Positions 16,273 to 25,414 are shown, counted from the stretch's first letter. The stretch: 60,591 bases of DNA from an uncultured Myxococcales bacterium (GCA_903919145.1 CAIXGW010000038.1:1-60591); one strand, 5' to 3'. Translations and numbers: made by a program. The notes: generated by a model not told the origin, from the letters alone.

Positions 16273-17601
16273 TCAATACCCGAGCCCTTCTTGGGGCGTA
16301 AGCATACGCGGTTGCGGCCGCGGTGGCACGCGGCGCTGGCCTGAAGCTCCAGGCAGTTCCAGGCGCTGCCGCTCCTGGCGCCCCACTTCGCGGACCTGGC
16401 GAATGCCAACGGCCAGCACCGCCCCAAGGGCCAGCACCAGGGCCACCGCAAGGCCGACGCCGCGCCACACCTGGGCCCGCCGCGACACGGACTCCTGCTG
16501 GGTGCGCACCCGCTCACTGTCGAGCCTTTCTAGGGCGATTCGCAGCTTGGCACTGTCGGCCGCCGAGAGGGCGGGCGCCGACAGCTGCCCCGTAACCTGG
16601 CGCAGCGGCCCGGTCGCGGCGGCCCCAGCGCCGCTGCGGCTCAGCCAGCGGTCCGCCCACCAACCCGCCGACCCATAAGCGGCCAGCGGCACCAGCGGCG
16701 AGCCGCGCGCCCAGGGCGCACACATCGCGCGGCCATCCAATTCGACCGTGGGGACGCTCTGGGTCAACTCTTCGCAAAGAGCTATCAATTCTGCCAGCAC
16801 CCCAGAGCGCGCCCACTGCTGCGCCTCCAGCCCGCGCAACAGCGCTGGCCCAAGCCGCGGCAGCCACTGGAGCAGCTCTGCAGCGTCGGCGCTGGAAGGG
16901 CCGTGCTGGGCCTGGCTGCGCACCGCCGCCGGCTGCGGAGCCGCGTGCAGGTGGCGCCCCAGGACACACCAGGCCAGCGTGGCGCAGATCGCGTACACGT
17001 CGCTGGCGGCTGAGGTTTCTGCGCCGGCCAGCACTTCAGGCGCCACCACCTCTGCCTGGGGGTGAAGGCTCTCAAAACCGGGGTGCTCCGCCGCGTCTGC
17101 CTGACCTCTTGCCGCCGCCACCAGCGCCGGCAGCCCCGCGTGGACCAGCAGCAGCGGCGGCAGATCCTCTTGACCCGGCGGGCACAACACCAAGTGATCC
17201 GGGCCAAAGACGCCGACGGCCACGCCGTGACCATGGGCGTGCTGGACTCCGCGCAAGGCATCGCGGAACAGGGTGGCCAGCCCCAATTCTCCCAGCCGAC
17301 CGGCGCGCGGCATCACTGCAGCCAGCGCAGCTCCGCGCGGCGCCAAAAGCTCAACGCGAATGGCGCGGTCCAGGCCCAGGTCGGCGCCGGCCTCGACCCG
17401 GGTCACTGGCACCACCGAGGGATGCTGCAGCCGCCGCCGCCGATCGGCTACCGCCAGCGCTGCCTCCATGGTCAATTCGGTCACTCTGACCTGCTCGACC
17501 AGCAGCGGCGGCTCGCCTAGCCCGGGGTCGCGCAACAGGATCTGCCCCCAGGCAGCCGCGCGCAGGGGCCGTTCTGCAGCTGGGCGCGCGGCCGCTCTCA
17601 C
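16273..17601 (-). CDS. Membrane-anchored pseudokinase (degenerate Hanks-type kinase)
   Basis: This 442-residue protein aligns by motif order to a Ser/Thr kinase but lacks the catalytic residues. The catalytic loop HRDxKPxN is replaced by AVGVFGPDHL (residues about 127-136), and DFG is replaced by VHAG (153-156). The structural APE (187-189) and helix-F Asp (SAASDVYAICATLAWCVLG, Asp201) are kept. No glycine-rich loop is evident at the N-terminus. A single membrane helix lies near 390-415 (GVGLAVALVLALGAVLAVGI), with a short basic C-terminal tail. The start is GTG 17601, which overlaps the aldolase stop as GTGA, so it is translationally coupled. A signalling or scaffold role is inferred. Confidence 0.75.
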   Translation of the reverse strand: MRAAARPAAERPLRAAAWGQILLRDPGLGEPPLLVEQVRVTELTMEAALAVADRRRRLQHPSVVPVTRVEAGADLGLDRAIRVELLAPRGAALAAVMPRAGRLGELGLATLFRDALRGVQHAHGHGVAVGVFGPDHLVLCPPGQEDLPPLLLVHAGLPALVAAARGQADAAEHPGFESLHPQAEVVAPEVLAGAETSAASDVYAICATLAWCVLGRHLHAAPQPAAVRSQAQHGPSSADAAELLQWLPRLGPALLRGLEAQQWARSGVLAELIALCEELTQSVPTVELDGRAMCAPWARGSPLVPLAAYGSAGWWADRWLSRSGAGAAATGPLRQVTGQLSAPALSAADSAKLRIALERLDSERVRTQQESVSRRAQVWRGVGLAVALVLALGAVLAVGIRQVREVGRQERQRLELPGASGQRRVPPRPQPRMLTPQEGLGY

Positions 17602-18398
17602 CTGCCGGCCCCCAGGGCTTGCAGGACCGCAGCCACCAAGCGGGCGTCGTCACTGCCGATCGCTGCGGCAGGAGCCGACGCTGGCTCTGGCGGTGGGCAG
17701 GCGTTGTCGGCGCAGCGATACGGCGGCGGCTGAGGGCGGGCCAGCTGGAACAAGCGATCGACTTCGCCGGGCGCAATCGGCTGAGCCCCGCCCATCAGCT
17801 TGACCATGCAGTAGATCCAGGAGGTGTGCTCTAGAGCGTCCAGGCGGGCCAGCGCGGTGTCCAGGTCCGGCCCCAGCGTCACTGAGCCATGGCGGGGCAA
17901 GATCACGCAGTCGTAGCAGGCCAGGTATTCTCCCAGCGCTGCCGGCACTTGCGCAGTGGTCGGGGTGGTGTAGGGAGCGGTGGCTATCTGGCCAACCGCA
18001 AAGACCACCTCCGACACCAGGGTTTCAGAGAGCCGCCCGCCGGCGAGGGTGTAGGCGATGGCCATCGGCGGGTGAGCGTGGATCACTGCGCCGATCTCTG
18101 GCCGGCGCCGGTACGCCTCTAGATGCAGCGCGATTTCACTAGACGGCTTGAGCACTTTGCCGTCGCGGCGCCGTTGGTGCGGTCCCTGGGCCTGGCCCTG
18201 CCCGTCGACGACCAGCATGTCGGCCGGGGTTAGCCGGCCTTTGTGCATGCCAGAAGGCGTCGTCACAAAGCGATCGTCGCCGATGCGGATGCTCAGGTTG
18301 CCATCGGTGGCGCCAGACAGCTTGCGCCCGTAAATTTCACGAGCAACCTCAGCCAGTTGCTGCCGCGCCGTTCTTTCATCGATCCATGCGGATGTCAC
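17598..18398 (-). CDS. Class II aldolase/adducin family protein (fuculose-phosphate-aldolase-like)
   Basis: This 266-residue enzyme belongs to the zinc-dependent class II aldolase/epimerase family. The motifs are all present: GNLSIR (33-38), PSG (48-50), SSE (86-88, the catalytic acid), HAHPP (107-111, zinc ligands) and a third His in LPRHGSV. It should catalyse a retro-aldol or epimerase step on a phosphorylated sugar, but the substrate is not readable. A Pro/Cys-rich C-terminal tail of about 45 residues is extra. I prefer the GTG at 18398, which has GGAG 8 nt upstream, over the in-frame GTG at 18443, which abuts the preceding stop. Its GTGA overlap with the pseudokinase implies co-translation. 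Confidence 0.88.
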   Translation of the reverse strand: MTSAWIDERTARQQLAEVAREIYGRKLSGATDGNLSIRIGDDRFVTTPSGMHKGRLTPADMLVVDGQGQAQGPHQRRRDGKVLKPSSEIALHLEAYRRRPEIGAVIHAHPPMAIAYTLAGGRLSETLVSEVVFAVGQIATAPYTTPTTAQVPAALGEYLACYDCVILPRHGSVTLGPDLDTALARLDALEHTSWIYCMVKLMGGAQPIAPGEVDRLFQLARPQPPPYRCADNACPPPEPASAPAAAIGSDDARLVAAVLQALGAGR

Positions 18399-18446
18399 GC
18401 TGCGCTCCGCTCTGAGGCCCCGAGCCGGGCCGCTGATGGCCACCGG

Positions 18447-18911
18447 CTAGCGGTCGTTGTCGAGCTTCTTGGCGTCAAACTTCTTGCCGTCGATCTTCCA
18501 GGTGGGCAACAGGCAATAACCGGCGATCAGGTACTTCTGGTCGCAGACCCGCACCATTGGGATGTCATAGCCTGGCGACTTGTCATCGCCGGGCCGGCGC
18601 ACGCGGATCCGCGCATTCTCCAAGTCATCCTTCTCGGTCGAGACAATGTTCTCGGTCGCCAGGTAGTAGTAGGGATGGCGTGGCGAGCGGGCCATGTCTT
18701 CGCCTTTGGCCAAAGACAGAGCTGCCCCGACCAGCGGCCGCGAATCCTCCGTAAAGCCATCCAAGAAGGCCTTTTCGTCGCCAAGCATCGCCGCCGCCAC
18801 CGTGCGCAGCAGGGCGTGATCGGGCTGCTCGTCAAACAGCACCTTCCAGGCGCCAAAGATCGCCGCCAGCATCAGGATCAGCACCAGCAGTGCGATCAAC
18901 ACCTTCTTCAC
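18447..18911 (-). CDS. Small membrane-anchored protein of unknown function
   Basis: This 154-residue protein starts at GTG 18911 with GGAGG six bases upstream. It has one N-terminal hydrophobic segment (VLIALLVLILMLAAIFGAW), which is either an uncleaved anchor or a signal peptide, followed by a soluble domain of about 125 residues. That domain includes a PYYYLATENIV segment and two cysteines (VCDQKYLIAGYC). It is the first gene of the leftward operon leading to the class II aldolase and pseudokinase. The family is not recognised. Confidence 0.72.
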   Translation of the reverse strand: MKKVLIALLVLILMLAAIFGAWKVLFDEQPDHALLRTVAAAMLGDEKAFLDGFTEDSRPLVGAALSLAKGEDMARSPRHPYYYLATENIVSTEKDDLENARIRVRRPGDDKSPGYDIPMVRVCDQKYLIAGYCLLPTWKIDGKKFDAKKLDNDR

Positions 18912-19016
18912 AACAACCCTCCGGACCGGCTCAGCTATGTGCCCCTGTCGCTTGCACGCTGCTAGGACCCACCGCGTGGATCGGCAGCCCTGGCCGGCGC
19001 GAGCGGCTAGAGGCTG

Positions 19017-19499
19017 CTACTTGGTCTTGATCGCCTGGGTAAAGCTTTCCATCTCCAGCAGGTCGATCTTCCAGCGCCCATCGACCAGGACCATTGGCAC
19101 TTCCGCGCCTGGCTTGCCTGACTTGCCCTGCAGCTTGAGAATGGCCGTAATCTCAGAAGGCTGATCGACTTTGACCACTTCGCCTGGGGGCAACACGCTG
19201 GGCGGCGGCTTGCAGGTCACAAAGACCTTGAATTGGCCCGAAGAGGACTTCTCCACGTCAGGGGCCGAGCGAATCAGCGCGGCTGCCCGCGGCTCCACGT
19301 ACTTGGACAGATCCTGCAGCGCATCTGCCAATCTCTCTTTGTTGCCGCATGCAGTCTTGTTCAGCTCTGCCAGCGAATCGCGGGCGTTGAGCAGCACAAG
19401 CTCAGGGGAATCGCGACAGCCCGCCAAAGCGGCAGCCATTGCGATCACCAGGGCGATCGAGCGGGAGCGGGGCATGGCGATGGGCAGAGCGGCATTCAT
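19017..19499 (-). CDS. Small lipoprotein of unknown function
   Basis: This 160-residue protein has the signal peptide SIALVIAMAAALAGC, with lipobox Cys at residue 28 followed by Arg-Asp. The mature part is a helical region (LNARDSLAELNKTAC) and then a beta-rich domain with VDGRWKIDLLEMES at the C-terminus. That end resembles the final strands of small NTF2-like or DUF4878-type lipoproteins that carry a DGxWKI motif. ATG 19499 has a weak GGATG upstream, and ATG 19475 is an alternative. Similar to the protein starting at 18911 in having a KID-type motif near the C-terminus, so the two might be distant paralogues. Confidence 0.7.
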   Translation of the reverse strand: MNAALPIAMPRSRSIALVIAMAAALAGCRDSPELVLLNARDSLAELNKTACGNKERLADALQDLSKYVEPRAAALIRSAPDVEKSSSGQFKVFVTCKPPPSVLPPGEVVKVDQPSEITAILKLQGKSGKPGAEVPMVLVDGRWKIDLLEMESFTQAIKTK

Positions 19500-19646
19500 G
19501 CAGGTGCATCCGTCGCACGCTTTGGCCTGCCCCGTCAAGCCGGGTGACCCAACTGGCCCGCCGCACCGCGCATTCGCCGCACTGGGGCGGCCGCGCAATC
19601 GACGGCGCCGAGGCTGCGCGCTATCCTCGCCGCCACAGGAGCCACC

Positions 19647-20585
19647 GTGGAATTGCACGACCGACATCACAATGCTGTTTCGCCAGAAGGACTTGTCGGC
19701 GGCGCCCCAGGCCACGGTGCCCCAGAGCGCGGCGACCGAGACTGCGGCGCCCGAGACAGCGGCGGCTTGGGATGGGAGGCCTCCGCCGCGGCAGAGCCGA
19801 CGCCGCCAGCCGGGTTGGCCGAGGCGCTGGCGGACTTCCTGACGGCGCCGCTGCCCGCAAGAGCGACGCGCAAGCCGCGGCCGCTGGCGGCAGCGACCCC
19901 ACCAGGAGGCCTGCCGGCCGTGCGGATCTCGGCCAGCGCTGCCCCCCAGGGCGCCGCGGCGCGGTTTGTGGCGATCGCCGGCAACATCGGGGCGGGCAAG
20001 TCCACGCTGACCGGTTTTTTGGAATCCAATTTCCAAATCAAGCCGTTCTACGAGCCCAACGATGCCAATCCCTACCTGACCGACTTCTATGCCGACATGC
20101 GCTCCTATGGCTTCCACTCGCAGATGTACTTCCTTTCTGCCAAGTTTCGGGCCCACTTGGAGCTGGCGCGCCGCCTGGGAGCAGAGCCCGCCGTCACCTT
20201 TGTTCAGGACCGCACCATCTACGAAGACGCCGAGATCTTCGCCCGCACGTTGCATACCCGTGGCATTCTCTCTGACCGCGACTTTGCCACCTACGATTCC
20301 ATGTACCGCGGCATCCGCGACGCCCTGCCCCGCCCGGACCTGCTGATCTATTTGCGCTGTTCGCTCAAAGGCTTGCGCCGGCGCATCAAGCTGCGCGGCC
20401 GCCCTGAAGAGCAGGCGATGGACCCGGTGTACCTCAAGGCGCTGCAGGATGCCTATGAAGCCTGGTTTGCGACCTACGATCTGGGCCCAACGGTGGTCAT
20501 CGACTCGGAACAGCTGGACTATCTGCGCAACATCGTCGACCGCATCGACCTGGTCGAAGCCCTAGGCCGGCTGCTGAAGCGCTGA
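19647..20585 (+). CDS. Deoxynucleoside kinase (dNK family)
   Basis: This 312-residue enzyme should phosphorylate deoxynucleosides for nucleotide salvage. The P-loop GNIGAGKST is at 112-120, followed by the family's FYEPNDANPYL, the DRT motif in QDRTIYEDAEIF (the ERS/DRS position near the active site), and an Arg-rich lid (RRRIKLRGRPEEQ). The catalytic domain is about 205 residues, like Bacillus dGK/dAK. It is preceded by about 105 residues of Ala/Pro/Gly-rich, probably disordered sequence. The GTG start at 19647 is supported by AGGAG five bases upstream, so the extension appears real. A gene start within the coding region cannot be excluded. Confidence 0.9.
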   Translation: MELHDRHHNAVSPEGLVGGAPGHGAPERGDRDCGARDSGGLGWEASAAAEPTPPAGLAEALADFLTAPLPARATRKPRPLAAATPPGGLPAVRISASAAPQGAAARFVAIAGNIGAGKSTLTGFLESNFQIKPFYEPNDANPYLTDFYADMRSYGFHSQMYFLSAKFRAHLELARRLGAEPAVTFVQDRTIYEDAEIFARTLHTRGILSDRDFATYDSMYRGIRDALPRPDLLIYLRCSLKGLRRRIKLRGRPEEQAMDPVYLKALQDAYEAWFATYDLGPTVVIDSEQLDYLRNIVDRIDLVEALGRLLKR

Positions 20586-20801
20586 CCCGAGCCGGGTTGG
20601 AGGCGTAGCTTCGCCGGCGCGCCCTTCCCGCCGGGGCTCGCCGGCCGTACACTGCTGGGGCCTGGAAGCACAGCGATTGCGGCCAGGCGTCCGACCTGCC
20701 GTCTGGCCTTCGCCTCGCACCGACTCCTCTACCGAGTCCAACCCAAGCGCGCCAGATCGGCGCCTCTTTCTCTGCGCCCATCTGCGGTGCCACGAGGGCC
20801 G

Positions 20802-22484
20802 ATGCCCTACTCCATCCATCAGCGTCCCGACCTGCTCAAGCGCTTGCGCACAGAGGTTTTTGACCTCCTGGTCGTGGGTGGCGGCATCACCGGAGCCGGC
20901 ATCGCCAGAGACGCCGCCCTGCGCGGCCTCAAAGTGGCCCTGGTGGAGCGCGGCGATTTCTCGATTGGCACGTCCTCGCGGTCGACCAAGCTCATCCACG
21001 GCGGCCTGCGCTACCTGGAAATGGGCGACGTCGGCTTGGTTTTTGAAGCCGTCAGAGAGCGCCAGCGCCTCATGCAGCTGGCCCCCCACTTGGCGCGGCC
21101 GCAGTCGTTTGTGTTGCCGGTGCAGGCCCACGTCAAGCACTCCGTCCTGATGCTGGACATTGGCCTGACAGTCTATGATTTTCTGGCCTCTTTTGCCGGG
21201 GTGATGCACCACCGGGCCGTCCGCAAGAAGGCGCTGCTGCGCATGGAGCCGCGGCTGCGCACAGAGGGCCTGTCTGGCGGCGTGCGCTACTTCGACGCCA
21301 CCACCAATGACACCCGGCTGGTCTTGGCCAACATCCGCGGCGCCGTTGAAGCGGGCGCGGTGGCGCTGTCGCGGGTGACGTTCACCGAGCCTCGCCTCCT
21401 GGACGGCAAGCTCAAGGGCGCCACGGTGCGAGACGAGCTCAGCGGCGAGCTCATGCCGGTAGCGACCCAGATCGTGGTGGCCGCTGCGGGGCCGTGGACC
21501 GACGAATTCATGGGACGCTGGCGCACTTCGGCGCCCATGCCGCCGCTCAGCCCCTCCAAGGGAGTTCACGTTGTGGTGCCGCGGGCGCGCATGCCCCTGA
21601 CCCACGCCGTGACCATGACCTCTCCGTTGGACGGCCGGGTGGTCTTTGCGCTGCCGTGGCCCCATGCCACCGTGCTGGGCACCACAGACAGTGCCTACAG
21701 CGGCGCACTGGACGAGCCAGAGTGCACCTGGCAAGACGCCAACTACCTGGTCGAGACGGCCAATGGCTGCCTGGAGCCGGTCGGCGGGCCCCTGCAGGTC
21801 AGCGACGTGATCGCCACCTGGGCCGGCATCCGCCCCCTGGTCGCCCAAAGCGGCGCCAGCGTTTACAAAACCTCCAGAGAACACATCATCACCACCGATC
21901 CGCGCGGGCTGGTGGCCATCGCCGGCGGCAAGCTCACCACCTTTCGGGTCATGGCCGAGCAGACCATCGAAGAGGCGCTCAAGCTGCTGCCGCCCGCCCG
22001 GGTCGCGGAGCTCAAGCCTGGATCTACCGACCGCCTCCCTCTGCCGGGCGCTACCAAATTTAGCAGCAAGCAGCGACCCTTACAGCAAGTCGCCGCCGAA
22101 TTGGTGGCCGCCGGCACCGAGCCAGTCTGGGCCCAGCACCTGGCGGACAACTACGGCAGCGATGCCCAGGATGTGCTGGCCGCCTGCCAAGAGACCCCAG
22201 AAGGCATGGAGCCAGTCCTGCCAGATTTGCCCTGGCGCATCGGAGAGTTGGCCTGGCTGTGGCGCGAAGAGATGGCCCTGGATCTGGTCGACTTGTGCGT
22301 GCGCAGGACCCAGCTGTATTACAGCGCCGGCGAGAGGCTGGCGGCTCAAGCAGAGAGGCTGGGCGACCTGCTGGCGAGCTGGAGCCGGTGGCCGCCTGGG
22401 CGCTCTCGCGGTTTAGCGGACCAGTTGCTAGACTACATCCGAACCCACCGCGTTGCGGCGCGCGAGACGGCCGATGCCGCGTAG
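20802..22484 (+). CDS. glpD: FAD-dependent glycerol-3-phosphate dehydrogenase
   Basis: This 560-residue flavoprotein oxidises sn-glycerol-3-phosphate to dihydroxyacetone phosphate at the inner membrane, feeding electrons to quinone. The dinucleotide fold is VVGGGITGAGIARDAAL (residues 24-40). TSSRSTKLIHGGLRYLE is the characteristic GlpD motif, and SKGVHVVVPR and GGKLTTFRVMAEQTIEE (C-terminal FAD contact) complete the family pattern. The length fits GlpD. ATG 20802 has GAGGG four bases upstream. It is first in a four-gene operon, overlapping the next gene by 11 bp. A DAGK-like lipid kinase at 59-60 kb and an OPA transporter at 10 kb could touch the same glycerolipid pool, but this is not shown. 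Confidence 0.93.
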   Translation: MPYSIHQRPDLLKRLRTEVFDLLVVGGGITGAGIARDAALRGLKVALVERGDFSIGTSSRSTKLIHGGLRYLEMGDVGLVFEAVRERQRLMQLAPHLARPQSFVLPVQAHVKHSVLMLDIGLTVYDFLASFAGVMHHRAVRKKALLRMEPRLRTEGLSGGVRYFDATTNDTRLVLANIRGAVEAGAVALSRVTFTEPRLLDGKLKGATVRDELSGELMPVATQIVVAAAGPWTDEFMGRWRTSAPMPPLSPSKGVHVVVPRARMPLTHAVTMTSPLDGRVVFALPWPHATVLGTTDSAYSGALDEPECTWQDANYLVETANGCLEPVGGPLQVSDVIATWAGIRPLVAQSGASVYKTSREHIITTDPRGLVAIAGGKLTTFRVMAEQTIEEALKLLPPARVAELKPGSTDRLPLPGATKFSSKQRPLQQVAAELVAAGTEPVWAQHLADNYGSDAQDVLAACQETPEGMEPVLPDLPWRIGELAWLWREEMALDLVDLCVRRTQLYYSAGERLAAQAERLGDLLASWSRWPPGRSRGLADQLLDYIRTHRVAARETADAA

Positions 22485-23409
22485 CCCAAAGACAGCCCCA
22501 GCGCTTGCGCCGAGTCCGGTGTTCACCGGCTCCGCCGACGGCATGGCGGCCGAACCCTTGCAGCTGCCCGTGCAGTTGCCGGTGCCCTTGCCGCCGATCA
22601 GCCAGGTCGCCTATGTCTGCGACCGCGCCAGTGCCCTGGTGCGCGATCTGCTGCGCAATCCAATCGACAAATGGGACAAGCACGACCAGTCGCCGGTCAC
22701 CACCATTGACCTCACCGTCGATGCGTTCTTGCACAAAGAGCTGCGGGCCCTGATGCCGCAAGCTGGCTGGCTTTCAGAAGAAACCGCAGACAACGCCCAG
22801 CGGCTTGACCAGCGCTGGCTGTGGGTGGTGGATCCCATAGACGGGACCCGCTCGCTCATTGCTGGCAAGCCGGAGTTCGTAGTGTCGATCGCCCTGGTCG
22901 AGACTGGCGTCGGCCCGCACCTGGGGGTCATCGGCAACCCGTCGACGGGCGAGCTGTGGAGCGCCCAAGTCGGCAGAGGCGCGCACGATCGCGACGGACG
23001 GCGCCTGGAAGTGCGCAGCCGCTGGGATGCCGCCAGCGCGCGGCTGTTGGTCTCTCGCTCTGACATGCGCCAGTCTCTGTGGGAAGGCGTGGCCAGCGAA
23101 GCCCACCTCAAGAGAGTCGGCAGCTTGGCGTACAAAATGGCGCTGGTGGCCAGCGGTTTGTATGACGGTCACGCCACGCCAACGCCGCGCAGCGAGTGGG
23201 ACGCCGCCGCCGGGGCGGTCATTCTAAGCGAAGCCGGCGGCCGCTGTTCAGATCTTCACGGCCGGCCCTTGCTCTTCAATCAGCCGCGGCCACAATATGA
23301 CGGCTTTGTGGTCGCTTCAGAGGCCGCCTATCCGGCGATTCTGGAGATGGCCCGCCAAACGGCCCAACATTGGCAGGCTTTCCTGCACAGCGGAGCACCC
23401 AGACGGTGA
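22474..23409 (+). CDS. Inositol monophosphatase family protein (CysQ-like 3'(2'),5'-bisphosphate nucleotidase)
   Basis: This 311-residue phosphatase carries the Mg2+-dependent/Li+-sensitive signature: SEE (101-103), DPIDGT (120-125) and a C-terminal SEWDAAAGAVILSEAGG. It should dephosphorylate either inositol phosphates or 3'-phosphoadenosine-type nucleotides; the WDAAAG form is common to CysQ and IMPase, so the substrate is undecided. ATG 22474 lies inside the end of glpD; the first 30 residues are low-complexity, and ATG 22543 is another possible start. It couples to the following lipoprotein by a GTGA overlap at 23406. Confidence 0.88.
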   Translation: MPRSPKTAPALAPSPVFTGSADGMAAEPLQLPVQLPVPLPPISQVAYVCDRASALVRDLLRNPIDKWDKHDQSPVTTIDLTVDAFLHKELRALMPQAGWLSEETADNAQRLDQRWLWVVDPIDGTRSLIAGKPEFVVSIALVETGVGPHLGVIGNPSTGELWSAQVGRGAHDRDGRRLEVRSRWDAASARLLVSRSDMRQSLWEGVASEAHLKRVGSLAYKMALVASGLYDGHATPTPRSEWDAAAGAVILSEAGGRCSDLHGRPLLFNQPRPQYDGFVVASEAAYPAILEMARQTAQHWQAFLHSGAPRR

Positions 23410-23681
23410 CCAAGGCCACCTTGCCGCATCCAGGCGTTCCGCGGGGCGCCAACCCTTGCCACTGGCTCGTCAGAGCCACCGCGCTGGCGTTCTGCTGCGC
23501 CTCCTTGCTTGGCGGCTGCGATCGCTCGTGCAGCCGCCTGGCCGACAAGCTGTGCGAGCAAGCCAGCACCTCTGGAGACAAGAACGCCGAAGAGAGCTGC
23601 GAAGCCTGGAAAGCCCGCTCCAAGCGAGTCTCCAAGGAAACCTGTCAAGCGGCGCTGAAACACATGGAACTTCAGCGGTGA
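23406..23681 (+). CDS. Small cysteine-containing lipoprotein
   Basis: This 91-residue protein starts at GTG 23406, overlapping the stop of the preceding phosphatase as GTGA. The signal peptide TALAFCCASLLGGC ends in the lipobox LGGC. The mature peptide is about 50 residues, helical and charged, with four further cysteines (SCSRLADKLCEQ, ESCEAWKAR, ETCQAALKHM). These are spaced to form two disulfides across an antiparallel helical hairpin. No family is recognised. It couples by GTGA to the CPBP protease gene. Confidence 0.72.
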   Translation: MTKATLPHPGVPRGANPCHWLVRATALAFCCASLLGGCDRSCSRLADKLCEQASTSGDKNAEESCEAWKARSKRVSKETCQAALKHMELQR

Positions 23682-25414
23682 ACAGCCACGACCCAGACCT
23701 GGAACCTGCCGCCGCCCAGGGCCGTGGAACCGACAAACCGGCCCCAGGGACGGGCGGGTCCTCGCCAGAGTCTGAGCCCGACGATCACCCAGCCCCGCCG
23801 TGGCTGAGGCCCAAGCTGCCTGGACCGCGGTGGCTGTGGGCAGTGCTCTCAGGGCTGATTCTGACTGCCGGACTCGCCGGACAATTTGCCGGACGCGGCT
23901 CGCCGCAGGCCTCGGCCACCCTGGTCCGCTACCAGGTGCGCACCCTCAACCTGATGTGGCGAGCCAGCGCTTGGATCGGCGCTACCAGCGATGGCGAAGG
24001 CCACCTGGTGGTCAAGACCGCGCCAGCCAAGCGGGAAGTCTCGCCCGCGGCCCCGGGCAGCGCTTCGGCTGAAGCTCCCCGCGATATCCTGGGGGGGCTG
24101 GGCGCAGAGGGCCTTACCGAGCTCTTTGCCGACGCCCTCAAGGTCGACCAGCAGCTGGCGGCGCTCCCCGGCGTTCGCGGCGGCGGGTCCCTGGCCGAGG
24201 AGGTGGTCGCCCACTGCTTCGCCACCGAGCAAGACAAGATCGGCCCCCGGCTGGCGGCCAAAGTCCCCAACCAGAGCCAAGACTTGCGGGCGATGCTGGT
24301 TCTGCTGCCCCGCCCAGCTACAGCGACTACAGGCCCAGCCTCCACAGCTGCTGGCACCGTAGCGCCTGGCCCCACCGCGGCTGGCCCGGTGGCCGCCAGC
24401 CCTATGACGCTTGGCCAGTCGCTAGAACAAAGCCAGACGGCCAGTTTTGGCCGCCACTGGAGCAACTGGACCCGCGACCGGCTGCGGCTGCGGATGGCCG
24501 TGGCCGCTGGCGCCAGTCCGCCCGCCGGCCTGGCCCTGGATTTGGTCGAGCGAGACCGCCTGATCGCCGCCAGCAGCTGGACGACTTTGCAGATTGCCTT
24601 GTTGAGCCTGCTGTTTGGCGTGGCCACCTGGCTGGTTTGGCTGCTGCGCAGCCAGGCAGAGAGGGCCCGGGGTCACCGCGCTTGGCTGTGGCTGCAGCGC
24701 AAATACCCCGGTTTGCCGGCTGACAATCCCTATCTTCCCGACCCGCTGATGCCGTGGGTGGCGGTCGCCGGGTGGATGCTGTCTCAGGTGGCCGCGGCGC
24801 CGCTGGCAATGCTGCCCGGGATGACCCGACCGTCGCCGTTTGCCGCGCTGCTGGGTGCGATGGTCGGGCTGATGGCGGTGCAGGCGCTGATTGGCTGGTT
24901 CTCTCCGGCGCGGGTGCCGCTGGTCACGGCCGCGCGCCTGGGCGGCGATCCAACGATTCCCTTTGCCGTGGCCAGTACGGCGGCGCTGCGCTGTCTGACC
25001 TTGCTGCTGCCGGTCATGCTGCTCAGTGTCCTGGTCTCGGCGCTGCTGTTGCCGCAGGTGGATCAGCTGCACGCTGCGGTCGATCTGTCTTTGGCGCGCT
25101 CTGACGCCGTAGGCCTCATCGCCATGGGCCTTGCCGCCGTCATCGTGGCGCCGCTGGCCGAAGAATTGCTGTTTCGCGGGCTGGTGCTGCGGCAGATTCG
25201 CCAGCGCCTGGGCCCAGTCCCCGCCCTGCTGACGTCCTCTGTGCTGTTTGCGGCCATGCACGGCGACCCGGCGCAGATGCTGACCTACACCGTGCTCGGT
25301 GCGGGCTTTGGCCTTGGCTATCTGTGGTCTGGCTCGCTTTGGACCCCGGTTATCATGCACGCCCTGTGGAACCTAGGGGCGGTGGTGCTGATGAACTGCG
25401 TGGTCTTGTCCTGA
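23678..25414 (+). CDS. CPBP family intramembrane metalloprotease
   Basis: This 578-residue membrane protein ends in a CPBP/Abi (CAAX-protease-like) domain. It has the glutamate pair in PLAEELLFRGLVLRQI, the histidine in FAAMHGDP and the third motif in PVIMHALWNLGAV, which form the intramembrane active site. Before it lie an N-terminal anchor helix near residues 50-70, a periplasmic Ala/Pro-rich region of about 200 residues, and further helices. The extra N-terminal half is unusual for this family. GTG 23678 overlaps the preceding stop as GTGA, so this is the fourth gene of the operon. The substrate is unknown; CPBP proteins process prenylated or small peptide substrates, or act in bacteriocin immunity. 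Confidence 0.85.
   Translation: MNSHDPDLEPAAAQGRGTDKPAPGTGGSSPESEPDDHPAPPWLRPKLPGPRWLWAVLSGLILTAGLAGQFAGRGSPQASATLVRYQVRTLNLMWRASAWIGATSDGEGHLVVKTAPAKREVSPAAPGSASAEAPRDILGGLGAEGLTELFADALKVDQQLAALPGVRGGGSLAEEVVAHCFATEQDKIGPRLAAKVPNQSQDLRAMLVLLPRPATATTGPASTAAGTVAPGPTAAGPVAASPMTLGQSLEQSQTASFGRHWSNWTRDRLRLRMAVAAGASPPAGLALDLVERDRLIAASSWTTLQIALLSLLFGVATWLVWLLRSQAERARGHRAWLWLQRKYPGLPADNPYLPDPLMPWVAVAGWMLSQVAAAPLAMLPGMTRPSPFAALLGAMVGLMAVQALIGWFSPARVPLVTAARLGGDPTIPFAVASTAALRCLTLLLPVMLLSVLVSALLLPQVDQLHAAVDLSLARSDAVGLIAMGLAAVIVAPLAEELLFRGLVLRQIRQRLGPVPALLTSSVLFAAMHGDPAQMLTYTVLGAGFGLGYLWSGSLWTPVIMHALWNLGAVVLMNCVVLS

Noticed and set aside
20562..21884. 440-residue minus-strand frame across glpD
   Set aside because: It is antisense to a strong glpD with FAD motifs; its sequence is low-complexity and lacks any family feature.
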